Positions 39,089 to 48,017 are shown, counted from the first letter of the stretch. The stretch: 64,000 nt of DNA from Granulicella sp. dw_53 (GCF_018449545.1 NZ_JAAVUR010000008.1:186001-250000); one strand, 5' to 3'. Numbers and translations are program-made. Notes: a model not told the origin generated them from the letters alone.

Positions 39089-39129
39089 TTGACATTCGAC
39101 CGGAGTCGTCTTATCTTGGGTCGAATGTC
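39089..39129 (+). promoter_or_regulatory. promoter and PadR operator of ADOP cassette 2, leaderless
   Basis: TTGACA (39089-39094), 17-nt spacer, TATCTT (39112-39117), then 7 nt to ATG 39125. A perfect 11-bp inverted repeat GACATTCGACC-N17-GGTCGAATGTC (39091-39101 and 39119-39129) covers the -35 and runs through the start codon. It differs from the cassette 1 repeat but shares the TTCGAC core. Confidence 0.7.
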
Positions 39130-39481
39130 GACTAGAGATGCGAATCAACTGGAACTGATGCAGGGCACTTTGGATCTGCTGATCCTCCAGACCGTTGCCC
39201 TTGGCCGCGCTCATGGCCACGCAATTGCGCGTTCCATCGAGCGGCGCTCTGACGAAGTGTTGCAGGTGGGCCATGGCTCTCTCTACCCGGCACTGCAGCG
39301 CCTGCTCAAACTTGGTTTGATCATCGCCGAAGACGGGATCTCTGAGAACAACCGCAAGGCCAGGTTCTATCGCTTAACGGCGAAGGGTCGCAAACAACTC
39401 TTCACGGAAGCTTCCGAGTGGCAGCGGCTCTCAGATGCGATTGCGCGCATTCTGGCGCCGGTAGCCGAAGAAAATCCATAG
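39125..39481 (+). CDS. Acidobacterial PadR-family regulator of ADOP cassette 2
   Basis: A 118-residue PadR-type winged-helix protein similar to the one at 33164: QGTLDLLILQTVALGRAHGHAI, HGSLYPALQRLLKLGLI and RKARFYRLTAKGRKQL. ATG 39125 sits 7 nt after a consensus -10, so the mRNA is probably leaderless. The frame is open upstream to 39032 but that part overlaps the promoter. It is followed after 15 nt by an ADOP permease. Its operator covers its own start codon, so repression would block RNA polymerase at the earliest step. Confidence 0.92.
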   Translation: MSTRDANQLELMQGTLDLLILQTVALGRAHGHAIARSIERRSDEVLQVGHGSLYPALQRLLKLGLIIAEDGISENNRKARFYRLTAKGRKQLFTEASEWQRLSDAIARILAPVAEENP

Positions 39482-39496
39482 TGGGAGGACTCGATC

Positions 39497-42127
39497 ATGT
39501 TTGGCTGGAACAACCGCAGGAATCAATTACTGCAGGAATTCGAGACGCACATCGAAGTCGAAACGCGGGAGAACCTTGAAGCAGGGATGTCGCCTGAGGA
39601 AGCAAAACGAGCCGCACGAAAGAAGTTTGGCAATGTGTTGCTTGCCGCAGAGGAATCCCGCGAGATCTGGGGCCGGCTTTGGTTGGAGCGCATGCTGCAG
39701 GATGTCCGGTATGCGGTGCGAAGCCTAAGGGGATCCCCGGCGTACACCGCTACCCTTGTGTGCACGCTCGTACTGGGACTGGGGGCCGCGACCACCATGA
39801 TGGCCGTCGTCGAGTCGATTCTGATGCGGCCTGTGGCTCTGCCGCATCCCGAGCAACTAGTTCAGGTCTATAGCGAAGACGGGCCGGACGGAACCTCCGC
39901 GTCGGCTCACGCACTGTCGTATAAGGCGATCGACGAGCTACGGCGCAACACCCACTCCTTCACCAACGTGAGCGGATACAACTTTATGGCGCGGCCCGTG
40001 AGCGCATCGGACGGTACGCGCATCACGGTGCTGACGGAAGTGACGCCGGAGTTCTTCCCCATGCTCGGTGTTCAGACGAGGCTCGGACGGCCGATCGGCC
40101 CTGGCGACGATAAGGCGGCGGTGGTCGTTGTCAGCGACGAGTTCTGGCGTGAACGGCTTCACGCAGACCCCAAGGCAGTTGGTTCGACGATCAAGGTCTC
40201 AGGCCAACTCCGCACGGTGATTGGTGTGCTGCCGGCGGAAGTTCATGTTCCTCAGGGAACGGGTGGGCCGATGGTTTATCTACCGGTTTCATTGAACGCC
40301 TCGGGCGAGGACGATTTCAAGATCGAGTCGGCTCTTACAATCGCGCGCCTAAAGCCCGGTGTCTCCGCACAGCAGGCACTGGCGGATGCCCAGAGCGTCT
40401 TTGCTCATGGCGACAGGAGATACGCGGAGCGGTACAGGCGATTGTCGATGCGTTCGTACCAGAATTTGATCGTTGGCGACATGCAGAAGCCCCTGTTCGC
40501 ACTGCTTGGTGGTGTCGGCGTGCTGCTGTTGATCGCATGCGCCAACGCGGCGAACCTGCAGATCGGACGCGCAGCCAGTCGCATGCCGGAGATCGTGACT
40601 CGCTCGGCGCTGGGCGCCAGTTTCGGACGACTGCTCCAGCAATTGATCTCGGAAAGTATTCTGGTCTCGCTGCTCGGGGCGGTGCTCGGAGGGATGTTGT
40701 CTTTTGCGGCGGTTGGGATTGTGCGGCACGCCTATGGGCAGGAGTTCCCACGATTTGATGAGTTGTCCGTTCGTCTAGTCGTTTTGGGCTGTACTGGCGT
40801 ACTTGCCGTGTTCGTAGGAATTGTCGCATCGATCGCGCCTCTGTTGAATATTCGCCGACGAACAACATCGCAGTTCAACACCAAGAGCGTTACACGGAGA
40901 TCGCGTCTTCCTGGAGCCTTGGTGGCGCTTCAGGTGGCGCTTACGTGCATCCTTCTGGTGATCAGCGGTCTGTTTGTTCGCACTCTTAAATCGCTTCAAA
41001 ATGTGAAGCTTGGATTCGATCCCCGCGGCGTGACGACACTGGTCCTCATGCCCGAACTACAGAATCAGGATCCTGAGCTCTCACGCGAGATCGAAGCGCG
41101 TCTGCTGCGTCGATTCGAGACACTCCCAGGTGTGCAATCGGTGACGATGCAAACTGCGGTTCCGTTCTCGAGCTACAACATGACCCTGAACGGAGATACA
41201 GAGGTCTCCGGGCGCGCGTTTCAACAGGGAGACTCCGCCTTTTACAGCCTGGTCAGCACGAACTTTGTGCAAACGAGCAGAATGCGCCTCCTGAAGGGGC
41301 GCAACTTTGTAGCAGGCGATGAGGCCAGCTCTGCGATGGTGGCGCTGGTCAACGAAGCCTTCCTGAAGAAGTATCTCGAAGGGCGGGAAGCTATCGGTGC
41401 AAGCCTGCGGTTCCATCGCAATCCAGGCGAGACTGATGCAGACCTTCCCTTCGTTCAGCCCATGACCGTCGTCGGCGTAGTTGAGGACGAAGTTCAGGGA
41501 AGTGATCTTGGAGCTCCGTATCAGCCGATGATCTATCTCGAATATCTGCAACTGCCCAAAGGTTCGCTTTTGGGCATGGTGTTTAGTATGACGGCGCAGT
41601 ATGCGATACGATCCCCTCTGGCGTCGGAAACGTTAGCAACGGAGATCCGCGCTGCCGTCACCCAGGAAGCACCAACGATGGTCGAGATGAGTCTGCAGCC
41701 TATGGATGACGCTATCACGCATTCGCTGGGCCAGAGGCGGCTTGCTTTACGGTTGGTTGGGGGATTCGGCGTCGTTGCACTGGCGCTGTCGGCCGTGGGA
41801 ATTTACGGCGTGCTGGCATATTCGGTGGCTTTACGGCGGCGCGAAATCGGAATCCGCATGGCGCTTGGTTCGACAGGAACCAGGGCAGCCGCACTGGTGA
41901 TGAGCCAAGCAGGAGCAATGGCGCTGCTTGGGCTCATTCCCGGCATTGCGGGCGCGTGGGGAGCGGGTTATGCGGTTCGTTCGTTTCTGTATGGAGTGAG
42001 AACGTTTGATGCCGCGACAGCCGCCGAAGCCGGAATGGTACTAATGCTCGTCTTTGCTGCAGCCGCTTCTTTTCCTGCCATGCGTGCAGCGAAGGTCGAT
42101 CCTGTGGAGACTTTGAGGGCGGAATAA
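39497..42127 (+). CDS. ADOP-type ABC permease (FtsX/MacB fold, duplicated), cassette 2
   Basis: An 876-residue orphan permease. It has a cytoplasmic prefix with NLEAGMSPEEAKRAARKKFG (the short alpha motif seen in these proteins), then helix 1 (AYTATLVCTLVLGLGAATTMM), a MacB-type periplasmic domain, a first FtsX block, a second periplasmic domain and a final FtsX block (IYGVLAYSVALRRREIGIRMALG). GGGAGGA lies before the ATG. It differs clearly in sequence from the permease at 33508, so the pair is not a recent tandem copy. No ATPase gene is near. The role (export, envelope signalling or lipid or lipoprotein handling) is unknown. Confidence 0.92.
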   Translation: MFGWNNRRNQLLQEFETHIEVETRENLEAGMSPEEAKRAARKKFGNVLLAAEESREIWGRLWLERMLQDVRYAVRSLRGSPAYTATLVCTLVLGLGAATTMMAVVESILMRPVALPHPEQLVQVYSEDGPDGTSASAHALSYKAIDELRRNTHSFTNVSGYNFMARPVSASDGTRITVLTEVTPEFFPMLGVQTRLGRPIGPGDDKAAVVVVSDEFWRERLHADPKAVGSTIKVSGQLRTVIGVLPAEVHVPQGTGGPMVYLPVSLNASGEDDFKIESALTIARLKPGVSAQQALADAQSVFAHGDRRYAERYRRLSMRSYQNLIVGDMQKPLFALLGGVGVLLLIACANAANLQIGRAASRMPEIVTRSALGASFGRLLQQLISESILVSLLGAVLGGMLSFAAVGIVRHAYGQEFPRFDELSVRLVVLGCTGVLAVFVGIVASIAPLLNIRRRTTSQFNTKSVTRRSRLPGALVALQVALTCILLVISGLFVRTLKSLQNVKLGFDPRGVTTLVLMPELQNQDPELSREIEARLLRRFETLPGVQSVTMQTAVPFSSYNMTLNGDTEVSGRAFQQGDSAFYSLVSTNFVQTSRMRLLKGRNFVAGDEASSAMVALVNEAFLKKYLEGREAIGASLRFHRNPGETDADLPFVQPMTVVGVVEDEVQGSDLGAPYQPMIYLEYLQLPKGSLLGMVFSMTAQYAIRSPLASETLATEIRAAVTQEAPTMVEMSLQPMDDAITHSLGQRRLALRLVGGFGVVALALSAVGIYGVLAYSVALRRREIGIRMALGSTGTRAAALVMSQAGAMALLGLIPGIAGAWGAGYAVRSFLYGVRTFDAATAAEAGMVLMLVFAAAASFPAMRAAKVDPVETLRAE

Positions 42128-42330
42128 AAATCTTACAGGATACGATACAAAGACTGGTGTGAAGTGCGATTCACCTGGCAATTCGCTCCATCGTGACCGC
42201 AGGTACTGCAAATGTGGAATTTTAGAATCTAATGCTTGTTCTCCATCTCCCGTCCAAGCGATGGAACGCCCCTCCGGTTGAACCGTAACTCTGGAAATTT
42301 CGGGAATTCGGGTGTAGAGCCGATAATGGA

Positions 42331-43926
42331 ATGTATCAAGTCATTTGTGGCCACTCTTTCATGCCGGTGAAGCTCGTTACGTTTTTACAGATCTTTCTCA
42401 TTGCCGTGTCTCTTGGTCTGTTCGTGATGGCCGCCCTGACGTTCACACGCCGGCGCCAGGCTCCGCAATCAGGTTTATTATTCCTGGCGATGTGCGCGGA
42501 GGCATTTTACTGCTTCGGATACGCCCAGGAGATGGCGCAGACCACACTGGCCGGAGCCGTCTTCTGGCTCCATGTGGAATACATCGGCATTCCCTGGATC
42601 CCGATGCTGTGGGTTCTGATTGTACGTCGGCACTTTGGCTTGCGAGGCCGTGCAGTTCTTTTGTCGATCATTCCCGTGATCGTTGCCATCGCTGAATGGA
42701 CTAACGGCATGCATGGTCTGTATGACCGCTCGATGACGCTTGTGCAGCGCGGCCCTTTCTGGGTGGTCGAGGTTCACAGAGGCCCCATTGCGTGGCTAAA
42801 TCTGGCGTTTCTTTATGGCTCTCTTTTTTACGGGACAGTGCTTTGCCTCTCGCGCATCCGCGCTTCATCGGGACTCGCACGGTTGCAATCGATCTTTTTT
42901 GCCTCGTCCTGCATACCGCCGCTTATCGGCTACCTGATTTATTTCGTTGGCTGGAGCCCTTGGGGACTCGATCTGGCGCCATTGGCCTTATGCCTTACGG
43001 TCGCGCTTGTGTATGTCGCCGTATTCCGGCTGGAGTGGTTCCATCTTGTTCCGACGGTGCGTTCACTTGTGTTCAAAAGCATCCGCGATGCAGTGCTTGC
43101 GATTGATCTGCAGCAGCGCCTGGTAGACTTCAATCCTGCGGCAAACGCGCTTTTTCCATGGCTGTCCGAATCCCGCCTTGGGCTGGAGCTCTCCAAGATA
43201 TTTCCCGAACACTCGGGCTTCTTGAAGACATTTAGCACTTCGGACAGTGTTAAAGAGTTGACTCTACTGGTGAACGGTGAAGAACAGCATTTTGAGCTGC
43301 GTGTCTTCCCACTCAATCGGGGGGCACAACACTTAGGCTGGGCTGTGATCGTATCGAATATTACAGCCCAGATTGAGCTTGTGCGGCAGTTGCAATATCA
43401 CGCCGTAACCGACTCCCTAACCGAGATTGCAAATCGCCGGGCCTTCGATGCCGCTCTGGAGCGTGAGTGTGTGCGCGCATCACGCTATCACTCCCACTTT
43501 GCCGTCATGCTCATTGATGTGGATCATTTCAAGACGATCAACGACGGTTCGGGTCACGCCATGGGAGATCAGGTGTTGCACTTAGTAGCCCGACGCATCA
43601 CCCATTGCCTGCGCTCCACTGATCTGCCGGGCCGTTTCGGCGGAGATGAATTTGCAATTCTGTTACCCGAAACGACATTGCATGAAGCCTCACAACTAGC
43701 TGATCGTATTCGAGACGAAGTGGGCATCGCAGCGGCTGAGATTGGAGAACAAGGGATACGAGTCACTCTCAGCGTAGGTCTTACGGTATATACGCCCGAA
43801 GATCCTGCCGATGCCCGAGAATTGCTGGAACAAGCAGATCAAGCCCTTTACTCCGCTAAATCGGATGGGCGCAACCGCGTCGGGGTGTGGAGTGGTCTCT
43901 CTATACGTGCGAAGACGCTCCTCTAG
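42331..43926 (+). CDS. Diguanylate cyclase: 7TM sensor, PAS-like domain, GGDEF domain
   Basis: A 531-residue membrane signalling protein. About seven hydrophobic helices fill residues 10-230, in the style of the histidine-kinase N-terminal 7TM domain. A PAS-like region follows (AIDLQQRLVDFNPAANALFPW, about 255-345), then a GGDEF domain (about 365-520). The active-site loop FGGDEF is intact, the DVDHFKTIND metal/substrate segment is present, and the product-inhibition site RSTD lies five residues before GGDEF. It should therefore make cyclic di-GMP and be feedback-inhibited. It is a single gene with no partner nearby; the input signal is unknown. Confidence 0.93.
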   Translation: MYQVICGHSFMPVKLVTFLQIFLIAVSLGLFVMAALTFTRRRQAPQSGLLFLAMCAEAFYCFGYAQEMAQTTLAGAVFWLHVEYIGIPWIPMLWVLIVRRHFGLRGRAVLLSIIPVIVAIAEWTNGMHGLYDRSMTLVQRGPFWVVEVHRGPIAWLNLAFLYGSLFYGTVLCLSRIRASSGLARLQSIFFASSCIPPLIGYLIYFVGWSPWGLDLAPLALCLTVALVYVAVFRLEWFHLVPTVRSLVFKSIRDAVLAIDLQQRLVDFNPAANALFPWLSESRLGLELSKIFPEHSGFLKTFSTSDSVKELTLLVNGEEQHFELRVFPLNRGAQHLGWAVIVSNITAQIELVRQLQYHAVTDSLTEIANRRAFDAALERECVRASRYHSHFAVMLIDVDHFKTINDGSGHAMGDQVLHLVARRITHCLRSTDLPGRFGGDEFAILLPETTLHEASQLADRIRDEVGIAAAEIGEQGIRVTLSVGLTVYTPEDPADARELLEQADQALYSAKSDGRNRVGVWSGLSIRAKTLL

Positions 43927-44084
43927 ACCAGCAGCGTTAGGGCGTACATAAACGCGGGATATGGAGTTAACATCTCGCGCGCTATCGTACGCGACCTTCA
44001 ACAATTTGCGGCCAGTAATTAGACTGGAGTTAATGTTCAAAGAGGCATTTGCGGCTGTCACTCTCGCACTCGGTAGCCGTCGAC

Positions 44085-44876
44085 TCAATTACTGACCTCG
44101 AGAAATCGGACGAGGTCTTTGCGTTCTTGCGGTTTGGCAACTCGGAACTCCATGTTGTTCCCGGGTACGAGAGCGTCGGGATCGGTGAGCCATTTCTCCA
44201 GTGTGGTCTCGTTCCAGGTGATGTGAGCCTGTTTGATGACGGTAGAGTAGCCGAAATCAGAGACGGAGCCGGAGACGCGTCCGAAGACTCCATTCAGACG
44301 AGGCCCTTCGCGATTCTGATCCAGTGAGTGACAGCCGGTGCAGCGGCGTTCGAAGACGTCCTTACCGCGGGCAGCGTCGCCTTCGGTTGTGACGGATGCA
44401 GCCTGAGAGACAGAGATACTCTGAGATTGACGGGCCCATTGCGTGAGGACGTTGATGTCGCGTTCGGTGATGCGGGTATTCCAGTGGATGACGCGGTACT
44501 GCGGCAAGGGCATGTGGTGCGATTTTGTTTCGAGAAGTATCTTTGTCTTGAAGGCTTGCTGTTCCTCGGCAGAATAGCTATCCCATCGCGAGAGATTCAT
44601 TGCCTCGCGCGCTTCCACGATGTCACGCTCCATCAACCACGAAACTGGAGCAAAGCGCCCGTACAGTGGTGAGCGTGTCTGGGTAGAGTGACAGTCCGCG
44701 CACTTGGTCAAGAGCGTCTCGCGGGCATCTGGCGGTATGTCGGTGTGCTGCAGGATGGAGCCGCTATGCGACTGGGCGTAGAGGCCCGCGTCACCGAAGG
44801 GGTGAGCGCGGGCGAACAACAACGAAGATGCAATACCGATCGTACAGACGATGACCATGGAGCGGGCGCTGCTCAT
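44085..44876 (-). CDS. Secreted di-haem cytochrome c (haem-binding domain plus cytochrome c domain)
   Basis: A 263-residue periplasmic electron carrier. An N-terminal signal or anchor (MVIVCTIGIASSLLFARA) precedes a haem-binding domain with CADCH (59-63) and the following HSTQTRSPLYGRFAPVSW typical of that domain, then a class I cytochrome c domain with CTGCH (179-183) and a likely distal Met in NNMEF. ATG 44876 overlaps the metallophosphoesterase stop (ATGA), so the two proteins are made together. The longer frame to 45173 is an artefact inside that gene. The electron donor and acceptor are unknown. Confidence 0.88.
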   Translation of the reverse strand: MSSARSMVIVCTIGIASSLLFARAHPFGDAGLYAQSHSGSILQHTDIPPDARETLLTKCADCHSTQTRSPLYGRFAPVSWLMERDIVEAREAMNLSRWDSYSAEEQQAFKTKILLETKSHHMPLPQYRVIHWNTRITERDINVLTQWARQSQSISVSQAASVTTEGDAARGKDVFERRCTGCHSLDQNREGPRLNGVFGRVSGSVSDFGYSTVIKQAHITWNETTLEKWLTDPDALVPGNNMEFRVAKPQERKDLVRFLEVSN

Positions 44877-45898
44877 GCCTTTTCCTCCAGCGAGGAGTCG
44901 ACGATAGCGAGATGGCTGTGGCGGGCGATGTAGTTCACCTTGGTGACGCCGAGGACGCTCTGAAGTCTTCCTGCCGGAACTACCATTGGGCCTGCGTTGG
45001 GAGCCGCGCCGGGAGCAGGCTGCGGAAACGCAGTCGAGGCTGCGGTATGAAAGGCGACGTTGCCTTCGACCTTCTGCACGACCTGGTGGATGTGTCCGTT
45101 GAGGACGGTGACGGAGCCGAAGCGTTTGAGGGAGGAGAGCGCCTCTGCGCCGTCCTGCGTACCCCATCCCCACTGTGGGTAGACCATCCAGAGAGGGATG
45201 TGAGCAAAGACGACAATGGGCGTCGAGGCGGAGAGCGCGGCCAGATCTTGTTTAAGCCAGCTCAACTGGTCGGGTCCGAGCCTGCCCATGGCGTCTATCT
45301 GCAGCACATTGTTGAGTCCGATGAAGTGGACGTCCTTGTGGTTGAAGCTGTACCAGCCGCTGCCTAGGATGCCCTTGCCGAAGCGCTCGCGATAGAGAAC
45401 TCCATCGTCGGATGCGGTGTCGTGTTCGCCCGGCACATAAAAGGTCCCGCCGACGCGGGCGGTCTTTACGATCTGCTGGGCGGTATCGAACTCGCCGGGT
45501 TTCGAGGACTGCGTAACGTCACCGGTGTGTAGCAGAAGGTCAGGCGTGTTGGGAAGGTGGTTGATCTTGTCGATGGCTAACCTCAACGTTCCGGTTACAT
45601 CCTGGTTCGCGGCCTTGTTGAAGCCGATGTGGCTGTCGCTGATCTGCACAAAACTGAAAGAAGACGCTGACGAAGCTTTGCTGTTTGGGGTGTCGGCGCT
45701 GGCGGCGAAGAGCTTCGATGTGGGTACACCTCCGGCGACGGTCCAGAGTAGACCGGTTCCAGCCCAGGCCATGCAACTGAGGAAGTTACGTCGGTCGATG
45801 CCGTCATTCGCAGGGACGCTGGTGGGGGTGGATTCTGTGGGCAATGCATCGGTTGGCGCGGGTTCGTGTGCGCGATTGCGATCTTGAATATTCTTCAT
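44873..45898 (-). CDS. Tat-exported metallophosphoesterase
   Basis: A 341-residue calcineurin-type phosphoesterase. ATG 45898 has a full GGAGGA site. The twin-arginine signal DRRNFLSCMAW starts near residue 35. Metal ligands in order are QISDSHIG, LLHTGDVTQ, VPGEHD, FAHIPLW and NGHIHQ. The usual GNHD is GEHD here, a change I believe recurs in this subgroup. It probably hydrolyses phosphodiesters or phosphomonoesters in the periplasm. It is the first gene of a two-gene operon with the di-haem cytochrome, divergent from an ECF sigma/anti-sigma pair across an 8-bp inverted repeat, so that sigma factor may control it. Confidence 0.9.
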   Translation of the reverse strand: MKNIQDRNRAHEPAPTDALPTESTPTSVPANDGIDRRNFLSCMAWAGTGLLWTVAGGVPTSKLFAASADTPNSKASSASSFSFVQISDSHIGFNKAANQDVTGTLRLAIDKINHLPNTPDLLLHTGDVTQSSKPGEFDTAQQIVKTARVGGTFYVPGEHDTASDDGVLYRERFGKGILGSGWYSFNHKDVHFIGLNNVLQIDAMGRLGPDQLSWLKQDLAALSASTPIVVFAHIPLWMVYPQWGWGTQDGAEALSSLKRFGSVTVLNGHIHQVVQKVEGNVAFHTAASTAFPQPAPGAAPNAGPMVVPAGRLQSVLGVTKVNYIARHSHLAIVDSSLEEKA

Positions 45899-45937
45899 GG
45901 ATAGATCCTCCGCAGATGCAAACTGGGGACTACAGGA

Positions 45938-45962
45938 TTTATTCGGTCTCAATGCGAATAAA
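45938..45962. promoter_or_regulatory. inverted repeat in the divergent ECF / phosphoesterase promoter region
   Basis: TTTATTCG-N9-CGAATAAA, a perfect 8-bp inverted repeat (45938-45945 and 45955-45962), 40 nt upstream of the phosphoesterase start and 45 nt upstream of the sigma-factor start. Its place suggests joint control of both transcripts. Confidence 0.5.
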
Positions 45963-46006
45963 ATTTAGGTAGGCTGGTTTTCATCTTCAGAAGAGAGTCG
46001 GAGACG

Positions 46007-46606
46007 ATGACGTTGCTGCCATGGAGACATACGGGCAAAGAGACAAGCGGACGGTCCTCGCTATTCGAGGACCTGGCGCTGCCGTTGCTCCCTGCGTTGT
46101 ACAACGTTGCATATTGGCTAACGCGCAACGCAACCGACGCGGAAGACCTGGTGCAAGAGACGCTCCTCAAGTCGTTGCGTGGATTTGAGGGCTTCGAGGC
46201 AGACTCGAACTTTAAGGCGTGGATCTTTCGGATCCTTCGTAACACCTATCTGACATCGCGTAGCGGACTAGCGGCACGGCGCACAGTTGCACTGGAAGAG
46301 GAACTAGACGAAGGCGGTAAGTTGGGGCCAGGGGCTTATCCGGAGGCTGCGATCGACCGGGAGACACCGGAGTTAAATCTGATTCGGCTGGCCGATCGCG
46401 CTACGCTGCAAAGCGCCATGGAAAAGTTGCCTCCGCCGCTGCTCGAGATCGTTCTGCTATGCGATGTGGAAGAGTTGAAGTACAAAGAGATCGCCTCGAT
46501 TCTTGAGGTGCCAATCGGCACGGTGATGTCACGCCTTGCACGCGCACGGGCTCATCTGCGCAAATCGCTTGAAGGTAACACGTTTACCAGGGAGTTCCAC
46601 GCATGA
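46007..46606 (+). CDS. ECF-type RNA polymerase sigma factor
   Basis: A 199-residue extracytoplasmic-function sigma factor. Region 2 reads DAEDLVQETLLKSLRGFEGF and NFKAWIFRILRNTYLTS (about 40-80); region 4 reads LKYKEIASILEVPIGTVMSRLARARAHLRK (about 155-185, the -35-binding helix). CGGAGA lies before the ATG. Its stop overlaps the start of the zinc-finger anti-sigma gene (ATGA). The divergent metallophosphoesterase/cytochrome operon is the natural first target. I could not assign a numbered ECF group. Confidence 0.93.
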   Translation: MTLLPWRHTGKETSGRSSLFEDLALPLLPALYNVAYWLTRNATDAEDLVQETLLKSLRGFEGFEADSNFKAWIFRILRNTYLTSRSGLAARRTVALEEELDEGGKLGPGAYPEAAIDRETPELNLIRLADRATLQSAMEKLPPPLLEIVLLCDVEELKYKEIASILEVPIGTVMSRLARARAHLRKSLEGNTFTREFHA

Positions 46607-47430
46607 GCGATCATCTTTCATCTGCAACATGGAACGCACTTGTCGACGGAGAGCTTATAGCCGAAGAGCTTGCCTCCGTGACGGAGCATCTACACAGCTG
46701 TCCTGGCTGCACCTCGCATGCGCTGGAACAGTCGTTACTGAAGACGGGCACGGCGAGAGCCGGGCAGAGATATGCGCTGCCTGACGATATGCGGCAGCGG
46801 ATGGAACATCTTCTGGCTGTACAGGATTCGCCGTCTCATGTTACCGAAGGAAGCGAAGCGGCGATCCGCCCCGCAGTCCAACGTCCGGCTTCGATACGGC
46901 GTACGGAATGGCTGGGATGGGCGATGGCGGCGATGGTTCTAGTATTAGGCGCTGGGTTGACCTTCGTGAGGCGGAACGATAGCAGAGTGCACGCTGCAGG
47001 CGTGGAGCGCGCCGCGTTGGTGACAGAGGTAAGCGATCAACACTTCGCCACGCTGGCGGCGAATCTGCCTCCCCAGGTGCTCTCTTCGGATCGTCACACT
47101 GTGAAGCCGTGGTTTCAGGGGAAGATACCCTTCAGCTTCAACCTTCCGGAAGGGCTCTCGGAGGATACGAAGTTGGAGGGCGCTAACCTGGCATATCTGC
47201 ACAACCGCCCGGTGGCACAGCTCCTCTACAGCATCGGCAAACATCGCGTTTCGGTATTTGTTGAAGAGAAAACGGCTGGGAGCGGGCTAGGCTTTCCGAT
47301 GGAGGAGCATTTGGGATTTCGACTGGTCACCTTCCACACGAATGAGCTTAACGTGGTGGCAATTAGCGATGTGGCGCCGGGGAAGCTGACAGAGTTAATG
47401 AACTTATTCGAACGCGCACAGGTCGATTAG
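46603..47430 (+). CDS. Zinc-finger transmembrane anti-sigma factor
   Basis: A 275-residue partner of the ECF factor. The cytoplasmic N-terminus carries the zinc anti-sigma motif HLHSCPGCTSH (H-x3-C-x2-C, about residues 28-35), followed by one membrane helix (WLGWAMAAMVLVLGAGLTFV, about 106-125) and a roughly 145-residue periplasmic domain that probably senses the signal. Its start overlaps the sigma-factor stop, so the two are made in step. Because the divergent operon encodes a cytochrome and an exported enzyme, a redox or oxidative signal is a fair guess, not shown by the sequence. Confidence 0.9.
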   Translation: MSDHLSSATWNALVDGELIAEELASVTEHLHSCPGCTSHALEQSLLKTGTARAGQRYALPDDMRQRMEHLLAVQDSPSHVTEGSEAAIRPAVQRPASIRRTEWLGWAMAAMVLVLGAGLTFVRRNDSRVHAAGVERAALVTEVSDQHFATLAANLPPQVLSSDRHTVKPWFQGKIPFSFNLPEGLSEDTKLEGANLAYLHNRPVAQLLYSIGKHRVSVFVEEKTAGSGLGFPMEEHLGFRLVTFHTNELNVVAISDVAPGKLTELMNLFERAQVD

Positions 47431-47538
47431 GGAAGCGACCGTTTAACCAACAGGTGCCTATTGGAGATGAATCCTCAAGACCGTACGATCGAACAAAATT
47501 CGCACCCCGTTCGCAGTCTGACAATTGGGTTGACGAGG

Positions 47539-48012
47539 TTAAACATCTACGGATACCACTGCTCGCTCAATATGCCTATTTGTCAGGTGTTCCATGTAGT
47601 TATTTGGATGCGCGGCAAATTGAAAGTCCAGTCCCAGATAGAATGTCTGGGCATCATGTGTTAGGAGAGCTACTCGCTTAAGAACCTTGATGTCAGGGTG
47701 TTCTAGGACACAACGAACCATCCAAGATCCTAATCCCTGTCGCCTCCGCTCTGCCACGATGAAGACATCACATAGGTAAGCATAGGTGATGTAGTCCGTG
47801 ATAACTCTGGCCATCCCGATCTGCCGATGCTCTTCCAGCAGGGAAAAGCAGAGCGAGTTGCGCAGTGCCCGATCCAAGGAATCTGGAGTGAGATCACTCC
47901 ACCACTTTGTCTGCGCAAGGAACCCAAATACCGCGTCGCGATCCAGAAGTTTCGGGTTCGTAGTGATCAAAAAGCCGGCTTGCTCTCGTAGAAAATAATT
48001 CACATCAGGCAC
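47539..48012 (-). CDS. GNAT-family N-acetyltransferase
   Basis: A 157-residue acetyltransferase. Motif A is DVFIVAERRRQGLGSWMV (about residues 82-99, with the R-R-x-G-x-G loop), preceded by a conserved strand ITYAYLCDVFIV. The start is unclear. GTG 48012 lies inside a TATAGT sequence (48011-48016) that would make a good -10; in that case GTG 48003, 7 nt further on, would start a leaderless message. A 17-bp palindrome lies directly upstream (48018-48034). Substrate unknown. Confidence 0.82.
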   Translation of the reverse strand: MPDVNYFLREQAGFLITTNPKLLDRDAVFGFLAQTKWWSDLTPDSLDRALRNSLCFSLLEEHRQIGMARVITDYITYAYLCDVFIVAERRRQGLGSWMVRCVLEHPDIKVLKRVALLTHDAQTFYLGLDFQFAAHPNNYMEHLTNRHIERAVVSVDV

Positions 48013-48017
48013 TATAC

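Noticed and set aside
44877-45173. N-terminal extension of the di-haem cytochrome
   Set aside because: Arg-rich sequence lying inside the metallophosphoesterase gene; the coupled ATG 44876 starts a proper export signal.
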